From NCBI GenBank assembly GCA_918807975.1, contig OU964921.1, positions 21,664,498 through 21,728,497 on the forward strand: DNA of 64,000 nt, in the 5' to 3' direction. The notes below the pieces were generated by a model. That model was not told where the DNA came from and searched no databases. It saw nothing but the letters and a program-made list of their open reading frames with translations. The DNA is from Aplidium turbinatum. Its lineage: Eukaryota > Chordata > Ascidiacea > Aplousobranchia > Polyclinidae. A program made the position numbers and the translations under genes. Shown here one piece after another: positions 1 through 12,412 of this stretch (the first letter of the stretch is position 1; each line of letters starts with the position of its first letter).

Positions 1-650
1 AACTGTATTAAAACGACTAAACACTCATTTCAGAACTCAAGCACTCAAGTTCAAAAGAAAAAAGGAAACAGACGGCAAAATTTTCAATTATGGCGAAAAG
101 AAAATTGCAATTTATTGGACCTTCTCAAGTCTACATCTGATCCAAAAACATTTGAGGAGGATGAACAAAGTTTTTATTTCGACCAGAAGCATGGTGAAAA
201 TTGAATGGCCTTGAGCGAACAAGTGGACATTCTGTTTGAAGATTCAAGACAGCAAATCAGTGATGCAGCCGCTGATTACGATTTTCAGTTTCGTGACTCA
301 GATGATGAAGCACCTTGTACCGAGAATGACAAGGTTAATACGAGCTTATTAACTCAGTCGTCCAATCAACCAGGATATATTTGAAGAAGAAGAATTACAG
401 GAGAATGGACAATTGGACATCCATAATAATGAAGTTCAGTGGAGGTAAAACGTTTCGATTGAGACCTCTATCTCTTGCAGTGGAAAGCAGAGAAAATATC
501 ACAAGATTAATTGTGGAGCAGATGCATCGATTGTCTTTGGCAAGCAATAGAAATGTTTCACCAGTTGATCTATGGGAAAAAGTTACTTCAATAATGACAG
601 ATTCTGTCAGCAAAAATCTTGACATTGAGGAATCCATTGCAGCTACGGCC
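1..650 (+). pseudogene. Transposase-like gene fragment, left part
   Basis: Degraded coding sequence of a DNA-transposon protein; the right part resumes after the insertion at 651-5570. The clearest stretch (381-650) reads as a segment with RPLSLAVESREN, DLWEKV and IMTDSVSKN. In my memory of invertebrate transposon proteins this matches the region 'PLPTLAISSETR... MTDSTAHN', where the aspartate is a probable catalytic D of a DDE-type nuclease. Upstream (about 90-380) are acidic stretches such as DSDDEAP, broken by at least two in-frame stops. Codons on both sides of the later insertion join in the same frame (AAT | LGSN). The family also contains the gene at 40713-42250. No start could be fixed; the N-terminus may lie before the window. 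Confidence 0.6.
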
Positions 651-1374
651 TAGGGTGCGGCTGATGCCCTGTAAAATTTAAAACTTGATCGTAGCAACCC
701 TAACTTTTTTTTGGGAGTGAGGCTTGGTGTACAAAGCTTAAATATGAAGTTTCAGCAAAGTTGAATAAGGTCTAGGGGGTCCAGATTGCAATCAAACTTT
801 TAGAGGATTATCGATTTTCCCAAATTTCAATTTTGTCATTAAATTGAGTGATTTATGTTTAAAAAAATTTGAGTGATTTTTATACGTTCATGTGATAGCA
901 GCTAACTTTTGTAAATCATTGCAAATTATAGTTTTTATGCTGCGAACGGCAACTTAGGTTTCACTTAGAACCAGTGTGTTGATTTAGGGGTAATTTTGCA
1001 TACTTTGTACATGAAATTTCTGAAATTTGTGCAGAATTAAAGCAAAAGTTTTTCTTCTGTCCCACAAATCATTAAAGATGTGCATGGCTCGTTGTCCACG
1101 TCATCCTCAGCTTCTAAATCAAAAGCATTATTTATGTCATTAACTCGGGCCTCCTCCTTTGCTACTAGTCTATCTTGCTGTTGTCGCCTGGTGCTGATCT
1201 TTTTAACTTTTGCTTCTAACACTTTATCTTTTCCAGCCATACTTGCTTCTCTGTTGCCTTGCATACTGATAAGGAATAGCCTGTCTTCTTTATTGCTAAT
1301 TGTTTCTATTACATTGCGTGGCCAGAAAGGAAAGGTTTTACTAAGTTTTTTCTGAAATTCCTGTATATATATAT

Positions 1375-3810
1375 TAGGGTGATTCAAACGCCCCTTAAAA
1401 TTTCAAAAACTGCCTGGGACTGCCACAAATTTTTTTATGGTGGAGGCTAGACCTGAAATGTATTTTGCCATCAAAATTTTTAAGATTGATTAACTTTTCA
1501 CACTTGCCCTTTTCTTTTTATCGTTTTCCAAAAATTGTGAAAAACAGTGAAAATACTGTCAATGTTTAAAGTAAATATAAAATATTTAAAGCAATATAAA
1601 ATGAATTTTATTTCAACCAAAGACTTGTTTTGCACTTTCTCGGGAAAAATTTGCTTTACTAGAAACATTATTATGTCCATGAATATACGTGCTCTAAATT
1701 TTTCAAAAATTTGAATGAAAACCATAAATTTTTCATTTTTTGTGATTTAAAAAAATATAATTGCACCATAGATATCATGTTTAATGGATCATAATATTTT
1801 CAACTATCAACACTATGCATTTTTGAACATGAGGTGAGGAGAGGATTAGGTACCTAGTACCTACACACAGTATATACAGACATACAGTAGTTCAGCCAAA
1901 TCATACAGTGGTTTTAAATGCACAGTGCACGACACAATAAATGGTGGTTTATGAAGTTTCCATTCTATTCATGCATTTAATGTCCATGTTCCTGATATTT
2001 GTTACCAATTGTCGATTTTCTTCAACTACTTGAAGAGTATTTTGGAAATTTTCTTCTTCCTGACAGGATGAAATAAAATCTGTTGCCAACTTCACCCCTC
2101 GTTCAGCGGCGTCATTAACAACCATGATATTGTTAGCTCGTTTCTGACAATCTTGGAATGATCTATGTTCCGGCCATTTGTCAGGATCCTCGGATAGAAA
2201 GGAAGTGTCTTGTACACCCAGAGCTTGGAAGAAAATCCATGAACCTTCACCAATAAGACAGGATACATCCGATACTGAGCTTGTGAGGGTATCTATCGAG
2301 GGGAACAGGAGCTTCCCATATCCCAGACCATGAGGTCTTACATTTTGCTGGTCATTCTTGACCAGAGACAACTTCTTGGCTACAGTGACCTTTTCTTCCA
2401 CTGTTATTTCTTGACTAAATAGAATGATTGGTGCAAATTCTGTTGTTAAGCTCCATAAGTGGCGTTTCAATGCATTCATCGCGGGCGTTGCTGCCTTCGA
2501 ATCAACTGAATCGTACATCTGAATGTCTTTGAATAATTTCAAATCGTCTATTGGAGCATCCATGAACACTTAAGCACTTGGACACTTAAACCAATACTTT
2601 GCATAGACAAGCACTCCAAAATTTACATATCGTTGTAACTTGATCATTCTTTTACTGGTAATTATTTTTTTGTTCAATTTGAGCACCTGGTCTTTTAATA
2701 GAACCATCTTAATTGCATATATCAGTTTTGCCATCCACCTAGCTTTGTGAATGGCACCTGGTCGTCGAAAGGTAAAGTTAACACTGTTTTCTCTTTCACT
2801 CAGATACAATTTGGTCAGTTGGATTAATTTATTGTAATCGTCACGAAAGTAAATACTTCTTATCCAATGTTTCAAGATCGATGACTGTTGTTTCTTTTAA
2901 TGTGTTAGCAGCATCATGAATGCAGATATAGTCATCATTATTCATGGTGAATATTGGCACGGATTTAGATTCAATGAAATGCCACGAATCTCGAAATTTC
3001 GTAAATAAGTTAACTTCTGGTTAAATAGGTCAAATTATTCAAATATTGGACACAAAGTAAACTATTCAGTAACAATAAGTGACTGTGAGACAGATAAAAC
3101 TCAACTGTATTGTATTTTACCTGCTTAAACATTCTGACTTTTTGAAGCAATCTACCTTTACTGCAATTACATTCCACACTAACCCATATAGTAAATGATA
3201 TTATGGGATTAAAATATTATACAGCTGAGTAAAATGATATTAAAACCTGTTTGTCACATAATAGAATTTGAGCAAAAGTGAGCATCAGGTCATTTTCAAA
3301 TGTATATATTTTACCAAAAATTTACACAGGTTGAACATTTTCAATTGAGTGTGTGTATTTGATAACATTTTTCTGGATAACATAAAGCAAAATCCAGGCT
3401 TTTATCTTCACCAAGATTTTATTTCTGAGGCTAGAAACAAGGGGCGTTGAACGTTTTTTGCTTAAAAATATGAAAAAAGTAAAAATAAGGGCAATTTCAA
3501 ACGCATTTTACAAAAATATGAATAAGTCAAACAAGTGCAATTTATTGTTTATATTTAAAATAATTTTTCGAGACAACATAAAACCAAATCCAGACTTTTG
3601 TCTTCAACAAAATTGTATTTATGAACTTGTAAACTAGGCGAGATAATTGTTTTTTTGCATTATGGAGCTCTTACTTCAATCGAAAAGAGCAAATGTGAAA
3701 ATTTAATACTACTCAATAATTTTGATACCAATATTCATTTTAGAGTTAACCTCCATTGTAAAAAAATTTGTGGCTATATTTAAAAGGGTCGAGGCGTTTG
3801 AATCACCCTA
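1375..3810. mobile_element. TIR transposon nested in 651-5570
   Basis: The ends are TAGGGTGATTCAAACGCC and GGCGTTTGAATCACCCTA. The target is an (AT)n tract: ATATATAT lies at 1367-1374 and 3811-3818, which fits an 8-bp duplication but is weak evidence because the tract is repetitive. The element carries the minus-strand transposase at 1949-2875; 2990-3790 is AT-rich with no gene seen. Confidence 0.8.
1949..2875 (-). pseudogene. Transposase C-terminal half (unnamed DDE-like family)
   Basis: Minus-strand coding, 2875 down to 1949, with one in-frame TAA at about 2572-2570. Visible blocks in order: DDYNKLIQLTKLYL, RRPGAIHKARWMAKLIYAIK, YAKYWFKCPSA, then ALKRHLWSLTTEFAPIILFS and a tail with VVNDAAERGVKLATDF and LQVVEENRQL. 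This order (RPGAxHxARWMAKxIY, a Y-K-x-W-F box, HLWYLSEE, NDxAERGV) is that of an invertebrate transposon protein I know only as uncharacterized. The N-terminal half with the expected D and CRHH motifs is not visible here. The same blocks recur in 12413-15601, so the two are relatives. Apart from the single stop the half-gene is well kept, which suggests a fairly recent insertion. Confidence 0.65.
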
Positions 3811-4399
3811 ATATATATACTTTTTAGTGGTTTGCCTAATGTCTCTCTGGTCTCTGTTAATCTTCATCAGCATTTGAAATTCTTGCTTGTAAAAAGAAAT
3901 GATTTTTTCTGCCATTTTTTGCTTTGAACCACTGTAGGAATGTTAGCTCGCAAGTAAAACCTTAATCAATACAATTAGCTGCCTCCCTGACAACCTTGTT
4001 TGAATTACTTTGACCTGAGTTTGTCAGTTCTTCCGTATAAGCCACGAAACTGCAAATCACTTGCTTGTCAGTTGGTAACTTGCTACCTTTGATATTTTGA
4101 TCTTTTTGTGGGAACTGTAGCGATTAGAAAATACCGAGGGTCATGTTGCGCTTGAGAAGACATAGCCTAGCAAACGTTTTTTCGATTAAATAGCCTACCA
4201 ACTGAATACAAACTACACATATTTATTGTGATCTGCAATTGATAAATATGATTCTATGAATGTTTCACCACATAGCATAGCCTACTAAATGTCTAAGGTA
4301 ATTCACCATTCCTAAGTTATCACAATTAGAATGGTTAGGAATTAGGATCCATGTCTTGATAAAGGAGAAGTGGAAAGAAACAAAACAAAATTATTAAAG

Positions 4400-4900
4400 G
4401 ACCAACAATACTGACTCTAGTTCAACCAATAACTCTAGTTCACCCAACAGCTCACACGTCAATGCCTGCCTTCCAGGCACCCTTTTTCTCGACACTTGAT
4501 ACTTTATGATGATCACTTCGACCTTATGATGAAGTCATGGAGAAACTGCAGGGAAACCATATCATGGCCCAACCAGTTCCAAGTCACACCAGACACTAAA
4601 GCACCACCTGGCTCAGACTTGCCAAGAAAAGAATGGGTGACTTTGAATCGCATCCGTACTGGTGTTGGTCGCTTCAAATACGATATGTTTTCCTGAGGAT
4701 TGTGTGACTCACCAGTCTGTGTTTGCGGTGAATGTCAAACAGCACAGCACATCATAAATCACTGTCCAGTGTTTCGACCATCAGAACCCTGATATGAAAA
4801 CATTGCACTGGTTGCAATGCAACAATTGGGAGATGTTGCCTGAATTGCTGCCTCATAAGCAAGAAGAACCAATAACTTAAGTCTGACTCTGTAACGACTC
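4400..4900 (+). pseudogene. LINE 3' fragment (jockey/CR1-like C-terminal domain)
   Basis: The plus strand encodes the end of a non-LTR retrotransposon ORF2: DTKAPPGSDLPRKEWVTLNR, RTGVGRFKYDM, then a CxCG...H-x3-C finger (VCGECQTAQHIINHCPVF). This is the usual C-terminal zinc-finger tail of jockey/CR1-type LINEs. It is heavily 5' truncated and has in-frame stops. Related copies on the other strand are at 11270-12412 and 34690-35216. Confidence 0.65.
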
Positions 4901-5570
4901 CTTACATTTAACCTTATTCTGAACCTGGGAACAATGCCTTAGAAATGATCAGCACATACTAGAGTACTAGACTGAAACTGGAGGTATTTGACTGAGCTGA
5001 ATAGTGGTAAGTCATTTTGAAGGTGTTATGACATCACAGAGACATGTTTCCACTTTTAGCGATTCTCAAGGTAAAGTTGACAAGTAGTGACCAGAAAGAT
5101 TTCAGTCACTCACATTTAATAAAAGTTGTGTGTTATACTGGTTAATACACAGATTATGTTGTTCTACTGCTTAATACGGTACCGGTACAGTTTGCATTAT
5201 CCAGCAGTTACATCAAGCATATTTTGCAATAGGTTGCCACATTACTTCTCATAATAGTGTTTGGCTGTCGGCTTGCAAAACCCTACTTGTTAAAAAAATA
5301 GTATGGAACATAATAATACTGTGTCAAACATTGTAACTGTGGAGCCTAGATGACCTTAAATACAGAATTTAGCATGATAAATGAAGTATGTGTAGCACTG
5401 TAAAACAACCCGATTAAGTACCAAATTTCTTAATTTTCAGTTCAAATCTGAACCCCCTAAACATTAATAGATTGGTCTTAAACTTCATAAAAATTGTTTT
5501 TGTACCAAGTGTCACCTATAAAAAAAAGTTAGGGTGTTTTGCTTCAGGTCGGGGCATCAGCCGCACCCTA

Positions 5571-7330
5571 AGCTACGCTAGGGTCAAACCATATACATTT
5601 GCTTTGCGTCAGTCATACTCGCGAAGTCTTCGATTGTGGTAATTTAAATGTAATGTTAGAATACGAACAAAAACTCCACATGTGGGAGATTTTGATTGCT
5701 CACATGCCCGCATTAAAATCATTTCTCCCGTCCAGCAAGAGTGTTGTATTTGCTGCTTTGGAAGCTCTATCTAAACTGGCAGTGAACGATGGCCATAAGT
5801 CATCACAATTCGAATTGTTTGACAAGGTCGTTGCTGAATCTGGAAAATCGAACAAGCATAGCCAATTCAAGGAGAGGAGATTCGGGAAGCTTGGATACAC
5901 AGCAGCAACAATCTTATACCACATTCCAGAATATAAGTCATTGCTCGAAAGCACAAAGTCGAATAATCAATTGGTGCAAGCTTGCGCATATATTTGCAGA
6001 GTGACTTTGTTGTGTTGGGATTGAAAGTGCTTGCATGGTTTTCTTACCGTTTCACACTTCCAATTTTAAATATGGTAGAAAACACCACTCAAACAGAGCT
6101 TGTACAAATACTACCGGACTTGCACACTGCCTTGGCTGAATGCAATGCTAATATTCTCCAGGACTACCACGTACCATATTCATTCTCTGTTGTAGAACCC
6201 GTTTTGGTGGTTGAAAAGCATTTATTTAAAAATTGTTGTTCCTGAGCAGCTAAAGACCTTGCCAAACAACGCGGCAGAGAATATGGTTTCGGTTCGCAGA
6301 CCAGTGCCTCTTCACGTGCAACTGAAGTACACAAACTGGCCTCTTCACAGCTACAAGGTTTGCCCAGCAATAATCTTGATTGTGAGCGCGACTTAGCCAA
6401 ATTTGATCAATTGGCCAAAAGATCAGCAAGCTGCTCCAACAAAATATTCACTGCCAAAGGAATCCGAGATGAAATGGCACTTTATCAGACTGATGCAATA
6501 GTCATTGATAAAGCAACCTCAACCCTGGTAAAGATCATGAACAATCGAGAAGGAAATTGGAGACTCCAACAAAATACAATTAAAAAAAATTGTATAGAGG
6601 CTGCATGCCGGGCTGCACAGAGGGCTGAGGACTATGTGAACATTTTGCTTCACAAATGCAAATCGTGAAATGGTCCCTTTACAACTGCTGTCGAATTGGA
6701 ACAATGTGTTCAAAACTCTACAGAAGACAATTCTCTGAAAAATATTTTTCGAACCGAAGTTTCATTTCGAAAGCACACGTCCAGACAGGACGTAGTGACT
6801 CGACCAAATTTGTTCAAAGTAAATCAGATTAATACAGAAGAACTGAAGCTGAACCTGACCTTAATTCTAACTAAACAATGTGACCCGGTGAGTGACCTTC
6901 CAGAAATTCCATCAGAAGAAGACATATTGACTGCACTGCATCTTACATATGACAATGACAATCAAGAACTGGGAGATGCTGATCCACAACGATCCAGGAA
7001 TGAAGATGTTGATGTTGTGATAAATGAGCCGTGCATTGTAATTTGGGATGATGGAAACAAAAGAAATTGGCATCTTGGAATTTGCATGAAGAACAATGGT
7101 GATACAACCTACACAATTGAGCATTTATAAAGGGAAAGTCATCCCAATGAAAGTGTGAAAGGTGGAGATATCCAAGCAGACCTTGATGTCCAACGTGCTG
7201 CGTCTATACAGATAATGCGATGTAACATACTTGGTTCATGGGATATGTCAGGAAGGAATATGACATTTCTCTTGGATAACTGCCACATCATTGAGGGATT
7301 ATTCATTTATTCAAAGCATTTTACTACAAG
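5571..7330 (+). pseudogene. Transposase-like gene fragment, right part
   Basis: Continuation of the gene broken at 650. Blocks in order: LLCVSHT, MLEYEQKLHMWE, KERRFGKLGYTAATILY, LVQACAYI, VVLGLKVLAW, LVQILPDLH, DYHVPYSF, GREYGFG, LPSNNLDCERDLAKF, TRPNLFKVNQIN, then CIVIWDDG and ILGSWDMSGRNMTF near the end. One frame change lies near 5985-6000, and in-frame stops occur near 6243, 6666 and 7128. The same blocks occur in 40713-42250 (RFTRLGHTAGALV, LVRACSLYL, NPSLYKVNSLN), so the two are homologous although they diverge strongly. Its own inverted repeats were not found. Confidence 0.65.
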
Positions 7331-7752
7331 TAGTTTGGTATGTAGTACTCTTATCATGAATCAGTATAATTAGTATACAGAAAAGTATGTTTATTAAATA
7401 CTACCACAGACATTGATTGCTTGCAGTAGCACAGTGGGCATTACTCGTAGTGAATCCGATATTTTTACTATGTAATTCTTCTTCACTCGTGTTGTCGCTA
7501 TAATTTATGTCAGGGCATCCGTTGGTTAACCACTGCCTGGTGTCGTCATCGAACTATGTAATTGTAAACCAGGCTTGCAAATTCCCCTTCAGTGGAGCAA
7601 GAGTCAACCGTGTTTTAAATAATGGCGAGAGTCTATATTTTTTTAATTAGGTAAAAAATATCACTTTGGGGGGGTCTAATTGGACTCTGGGGGAGTAATT
7701 ACGTGAGTGCCGGCAAAAGTGTGACTCTAATTTTCTCCTCGAGTTTGCAAGA
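7331..7752. other. No gene seen
   Basis: AT-rich stretch between the broken transposase gene and the MITE. A short G-rich run occurs at 7665-7700. No coding potential or repeat termini that I can support. Confidence 0.5.
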
Positions 7753-7760
7753 CTGTAAAC

Positions 7761-8223
7761 CAGGGGTGGAGAACCTTTTTAGTATTGCGGGCCACATAAA
7801 ATGAGAAATAACACACGCGGGCCACTAAAAATTTCGAAATTTTGTCCGATCTTTCTGGAACATTCTGCCTTCATCACCAATCTTTCTTTTCTTTCCAGAA
7901 GCCATTATACAACGTAAAATTTTGAAATTTGAGCAGAAGGCTACTCTGCAAAACACTTTTCACGAATGGCATAACTGACCGATTAACAATAACTGGTCAC
8001 ATTGTGACATACACATTGTTGTTACAAATGGCCTTCTATGATGGATTAACTAGTCATAGAAGGCCATTCGCAATATACCGAGAATGCAGACTGCAGAGCC
8101 TACTCTTTTTTGAGGTTGAGTTGTTGTTTCAATATATTTTGGGTAAAGAAATTTTGACGCGGGCCACATGGAACAGTTACGCGGGCCGCATTCGGCCCGC
8201 GGGCCGCAGGTTCCCCACCCCTG
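7761..8223. mobile_element. hAT-type MITE, 463 bp
   Basis: The ends are CAGGGGTGGAGAACC and its near inverse GGTTCCCCACCCCTG, with an exact 8-bp target duplication CTGTAAAC (7753-7760, 8224-8231). Subterminal GCGGGCC motifs occur at both ends. An inner hairpin (GGCCTTCTATGA...TCATAGAAGGCC) lies near 8029-8066. CAG/CTG ends and an 8-bp duplication are hAT hallmarks. No transposase is encoded. Confidence 0.92.
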
Positions 8224-8534
8224 CTGTAAACAATGACCTTCTTGAATGTCACCACTGTAAACACTCAGTAAGGCCAATTGCTGGCTAATGGCGACGTTTC
8301 TGTATTAAATGCATTATTAATGCTAAAAGTGTCATTTTCGTTTTTTACACATTCCTAACACCGTTTTTGCCGGCACCGTCTCAGTTTTTCTCCAAATTTA
8401 TTGAGTTATGGTTAAATTAAAATGCTCAGTAGACAATATACTTCAAAATAAGGGTGTCACTAAAGTGATCCAGAATGATAACTTTTTTAACTATATGTAC
8501 AGCCTACCCCTATTTTAAATTATCACTTATCATA

Positions 8535-8990
8535 GCCTAATTATCATTGCCGTTTTAGGGTTAGGAGTTAGGGTCTTATTTCAACGTTTAGCGACGTTGA
8601 AACGATGTAAAAGCGGCAATGATAATTGGCCTACGGTACCAAATAATTTTCAAAAAAAATTTCAAAAAATTACCGAATAGGGAACTCTCCGAAAAAGGCT
8701 CTCACCGAATAGGGAACTCACCTAATCGGACTCACTGAATAGTAGCAGACCCACTCAAAGCATGCTACAAGTGTGTTACATCTAAGGACAACTTGAATTT
8801 AATTAACCAATTAGGCATACGTAATAAAGTCAAAATATAAACTAACACAAAAGCACAGCAAGTTGTTTGTCCCAAAACAGAACACTGTTGTTTCGTGACT
8901 CTTAAATTCAGTAGTGATGGCTTCCGAAAAAGGCTGTCTCCGAAAAGGGATTTCTCCGAATCGGATTCTCCCAATAGTAGCAGACCCGAT
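8535..8990. repeat. Dispersed CACCGAATAGGG repeat
   Basis: Contains the hairpin TTTCAACGTTTAGCGACGTTGAAA (about 8579-8602) between GGCAATGATAAT motifs, followed by short near-tandem units such as ACCGAATAGGGAACTC and GAATAGTAGCAGACCC (the last twice, near 8736 and 8972). The same block occurs inverted at 18890-19060 and again at 24170-24310, where it forms the arms of a larger element. No gene. Confidence 0.7.
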
Positions 8991-9007
8991 ATCTTGTAGG
9001 TATAGGG

Positions 9008-10258
9008 CATAGGCGCCTAAGCCGTGGGAGCCAGAAAATATGCGTGGGAGCCAGGAAATATGAGTGGGAGCCAGGCCCCCGCCCCCCACGCATATTTCTC
9101 CGTGGGGGCAACTTTTTATGCTGTATTGATACATAAAACAATAGATGAACTAGCGATTGGCAGCAAGAAAACATTTTTTGAATGCAAACCGCAACAGCGT
9201 TGTTATCCCACACCAGACAACAAAATCTGTCATTTTTACCTTCATTTAACGTCTGCAGACGTTGAATCAATGTAAAACTGACTGATTTTGCTGCCTGGGA
9301 TAGCAAAAATCTACCATTTTGTGTTGATTCAATGTCATCAGATGTTGAATGCACCCAAAAGCAACATAATTTGCTAAGTAGACGGAGCGTGCGCTAAGCT
9401 TTATGCGCTTGCAAATAAACTCAATGTCGTTTTTGGAAGTCGAAACCTCTGCAGTGAATTGCGCGGCAGTGAATTGCTCGCTGTGAAAATGAACTTGAAG
9501 TCTCGGCCCGAGGTAACCACTAACACTAACCAACGCAACAAGGGTTGGTACAAACCGCATTGTGCACACACTGCGTATTCAACGCAGTAACGGACTCGTG
9601 CAAACTGCATGGCGCACAGGCGGGAATATGCGCATCTTTTGTTTCATCTGCAACACGAAAACGGGCGTTTTACAGCGAATTGAAAGCGAGCGGGTCAGTC
9701 ATAAGTTGCAATATTGTAGTGAAAGTGGAGCAATGTCAAGTTGAAAACTTAATCAAACGTCTCTCCGTAACTATTTTTCAAGGGCCAAGGTGACGTGCTG
9801 TTGAATTGATGTAAACATGAATGATTTTGCTTTCAACAGATATATTTTCAAGCGTATGATCATTGATCAAGTTAGTATTTTCATTCCATTTACAGTATAT
9901 ATACCATTTAGTAAACCTTTTTAGTAAACCTTTTAGTCTTTCGTTTCATGCTAATAAATCTAGTTCGTTGCTAAACTTTATGCTGTGCTTAGCTTAAAGC
10001 CTCAAAGAGTCGCAGTCCATCAACCGCTAGCCAACGCAGACGCATGGCATGTGTTTGTTAACCGAAGTGGTCGAGTTTTGTTTATAATAATTACTGGTAG
10101 GTCGAACGCAGCGATAACTCCGAGTGTAGCAATAAAAGCAATCTTAGTGTGACGACATAATTACGTCATCTATCTGCGTGACATTTTGTTGAATTTACGT
10201 TGTTGCTGATGAAACACGCTTTCGCCCCCACAGCCAAAAAAATAATTAGGCGCCTATG
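9008..10258. mobile_element. CATAGGCGCC-ended element, 1251 bp
   Basis: The ends are CATAGGCGCCTAA and TTAGGCGCCTATG. GTATAGGG flanks it at 9000-9007 and 10259-10266. A second copy of about the same length is at 35962-37220, similar end to end. It contains the palindromic motif around TTAACGTCTGCAGACGTT (9245-9270). Non-coding; short open frames inside are not conserved as protein. Confidence 0.9.
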
Positions 10259-10266
10259 GTATAGGG
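10259..10266. repeat. Shared target duplication GTATAGGG
   Basis: Middle of three exact copies of GTATAGGG (9000-9007, 10259-10266, 17164-17171). It is at once the right duplication of 9008-10258 and the left duplication of 10267-17163. Confidence 0.9.
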
Positions 10267-11269
10267 CAGAGGTTTTCAACCTATGGGCCATGGCCCAGTA
10301 GTGGGTCATAACGCTGTTTTCAGTGGGCCACAGAGCTTGGCATAAATAATAGAAGAAAAAATAGAAGAATAATAATAAATAATATAAATTAATAATAAAT
10401 AAATAATAGAAGAGCTGCTCTTTTGCAGTGAATTGGAAACCACCACAAAGGCAAAAGATGTAATGGCTAAGGTCGAGGATAAAGGGATAAAGAGAACATA
10501 AGTTGGGCAAGTTTGTGTGGTGTGTGCACTGATGGCGCACAAGCCATGTTAGGTGCCAAGAGTGGATTCCAGACGCTCGTAAAGAACAAAGCACGTAATC
10601 TTGTGACCACTCACTGCTTTATTCATCGCGCAGCATTAGCTTCAAAAACCTTACCTGACGGTCTTAAATGCGCTTTTGATGTGGTCGTTAAAAGCGTCAA
10701 TTATATCAAAAACAGCGCATTAAATACTCGATTGTTCCGGAAGTTGTGTGAAGACCTAAATTCTGAACATAAGCAACTTCTCTACTACACCAAAGTACGA
10801 TGGCTGTCAAGAGGTAACCTTGTAGCCAGAGTGTTTGAGCTCCATGATGAGATAAAGATCTTTCTGGGAACAGCAAAACCTGAACTTGCAGTAAATTTTG
10901 AAAATGTAAAGTTCCTTTCTTACTTGGCATATTTGGTGGATATTTTTGAAGCTTTGAACCAGCTGAATTCAAAAATGCAAGGAAAAGGAAAAGATATCAT
11001 TGAGTTTGTGGACTTTACAAGGGCGTTTGTTGAAAAGCTGGGCAATTGGAGACGTAAAGTGGCAAATGGCAACTTTGACATGTTTCACAGTTTCGCATGT
11101 ATATCTGATGTGGATGATGAGATTAGGGATGAAGTGGCAGACCACCTTGGTACTCTACAACAGGGGTCCGCAAATACTTTTTGGTGCGACCCAAAAAGCA
11201 ATCGTTCGAAGTTTTCGCGACCCAAACGTTTCGGAAGCATATAATTTTTAGTAATTTCGGAATGGACCA

Positions 11270-12412
11270 AATTGGGCTTAGTAAGCGGGTGGACCTATTA
11301 ACCGTGCGCTTCGTCGTCGTGCAAGCCTCCTGGGCCGAGGGTCTACTCTATCCTTTTACCAGCCCAGACTCAAGATGTTCCCGGACTACACTGGAAGGCT
11401 ACTAGAGAGCAGCCAGTATTTAGTTTCATCATCCATGACACGCAGACCTTCCACTCCGTTAGGTGGCTTGAAGATGGTACAGTTATTGATGATGTGGTCT
11501 GCAGTCTGCTCCTCGACACCACATTCACAGGAGGAGGAAGAGCCCAATTCCCCAATGGCGCATGGTTGACCGGAAAAGCCTGACGCCCGTACGAAGACGG
11601 TTGAGGCGCACCCATGCTTGTCTTTGTAGTGTCAGGCCGATGGGGCATGTGTCGGCGTTGGGGATGAACGAATGAAGTCCGGTGGTACTTGACTTCCTTT
11701 CAGAATTCCATTTATAGTCCGCCCAAGTAGCCGCAGAGATGAAGTTCATCAGCTGCGTTGATCAGAAGTTGAGCGGCTGGCACGAATGGTTGTCTTGACT
11801 TCAGTCGACTGGGGTGCTGGTTTGGGGAAGCAGAGATCTTGTGGTGGAGAAGATGGTTAGGCTTTAGTGCCTGTCTGCCAAGAAACAGAGTGGCTTCTTC
11901 GCGACGAAGCTCAGAAGGTTGGATGCCAGCGAGAATGGCAAAATTGTCCAATGGTGTGGGACGCAGGCATCCGGTAACTGTGCGCAGGGCGCTGTTTATG
12001 GCAGTGCCGATGTTATGGCAGTGTGCACTGCAGCACCAAACAGGTGCACAATACTCTGCTGAAGAGTAGACAAGGGCTAAGGCTGCTATACGCAAAGTGT
12101 CAGCCCTCGCTCCTCAGCTGTGGCCTGCCAGGCGTTTGAGTAGTGCAGCGTGGGATGTCATTTTCTTGCGCAGTGACACCAAATGGTGGCGATATGTGTA
12201 CGATCTGTCTAGTGTCACCCCAAGATATTCTGGTTCGGGGCAGAAAGTCAGAGGTTTTCCATTGTTCTAAACGTGTAGCTCACGATCAGCTTCCCCATTG
12301 TATAGGTGGAAAGCTGCCGCCAAAGTTTTTTTTTTCGCTAAGTTTCAGTCGCCAGTTCTGGAGATAAGCTGAGAGAGTTTTCATGCCCTGGCTCAAGCTG
12401 TCTTCCAGGCTA
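11270..12412 (-). pseudogene. LINE ORF2 3' part (jockey/CR1-like)
   Basis: The minus strand encodes the C-terminal part of a LINE reverse transcriptase: YLQNWRLKLSEKK, EPEYLGVTLDRSYTYRHHL, AALALVYSSAEYCAPVW, NSALRTVTGCLRPTP, RREEATLFLG, then WVRLNRLRTGVRLF and a CxCG...HIINNC finger. The catalytic palm (YxDD) is missing, so it is 5' truncated; it stops where the palindromic element begins at 12413. At least two in-frame stops and one frame change are present (a frame overlap near 11712-11749). It gives the empty site for the insertion at 35217: the block around 12080-12105 reads through without interruption. Confidence 0.75.

Larger units (their letters stand above)
1040..3960 (-). pseudogene. 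Transposase N-terminal fragment, split by 1375-3810
   Basis: On the minus strand a coding stretch at 3960-3811 (with EKIISFYKQEFQMLMKINRD) continues at 1374-1040 in the same sense (TFPFWPRNVIE, NKEDRLFLISMQGN, MAGKDKVLEAKVKK). The pattern of a basic helical start, an EDRxFL box, a GxDK box and an acidic tail matches the N-terminal part of the widespread invertebrate transposon protein whose C-terminal part is at 1949-2875 and 13342-13939. The inner element sits exactly between the halves. No C-terminal part of this protein was found inside 651-5570, so this copy seems internally deleted. Family assignment is from memory of such proteins and is an inference. Confidence 0.5.
651..5570. mobile_element. 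TIR DNA transposon, TAGGGTGCGG ends
   Basis: The ends are TAGGGTGCGGCTGATGCCC and its inverse GGGCATCAGCCGCACCCTA. The flanks share AGCTACG (641-647 and 5571-5577), an imperfect 7-8 bp target duplication with a short filler on the left. The insertion splits the transposase-like gene of 1-650 and 5571-7330. The element holds a second element (1375-3810), a LINE scrap (4400-4900) and remains of its own protein near 1040-1374 and 3811-3960. The rest of 3960-5520 is AT-rich with no gene that I can support. Confidence 0.8.

Noticed and set aside
8811-9610. Overlapping minus-strand frames of 70-150 codons
   Set aside because: They lie in a non-coding TIR element; the matching frames in the second copy at 35771-36564 are not conserved as protein.
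10200-10235. CTGATGAAACACGCTTTCGCC as a further hammerhead (also near 37166)
   Set aside because: CTGATGA is present but there is no stem II, GAAA and GTC in the right order, and flanks do not pair.
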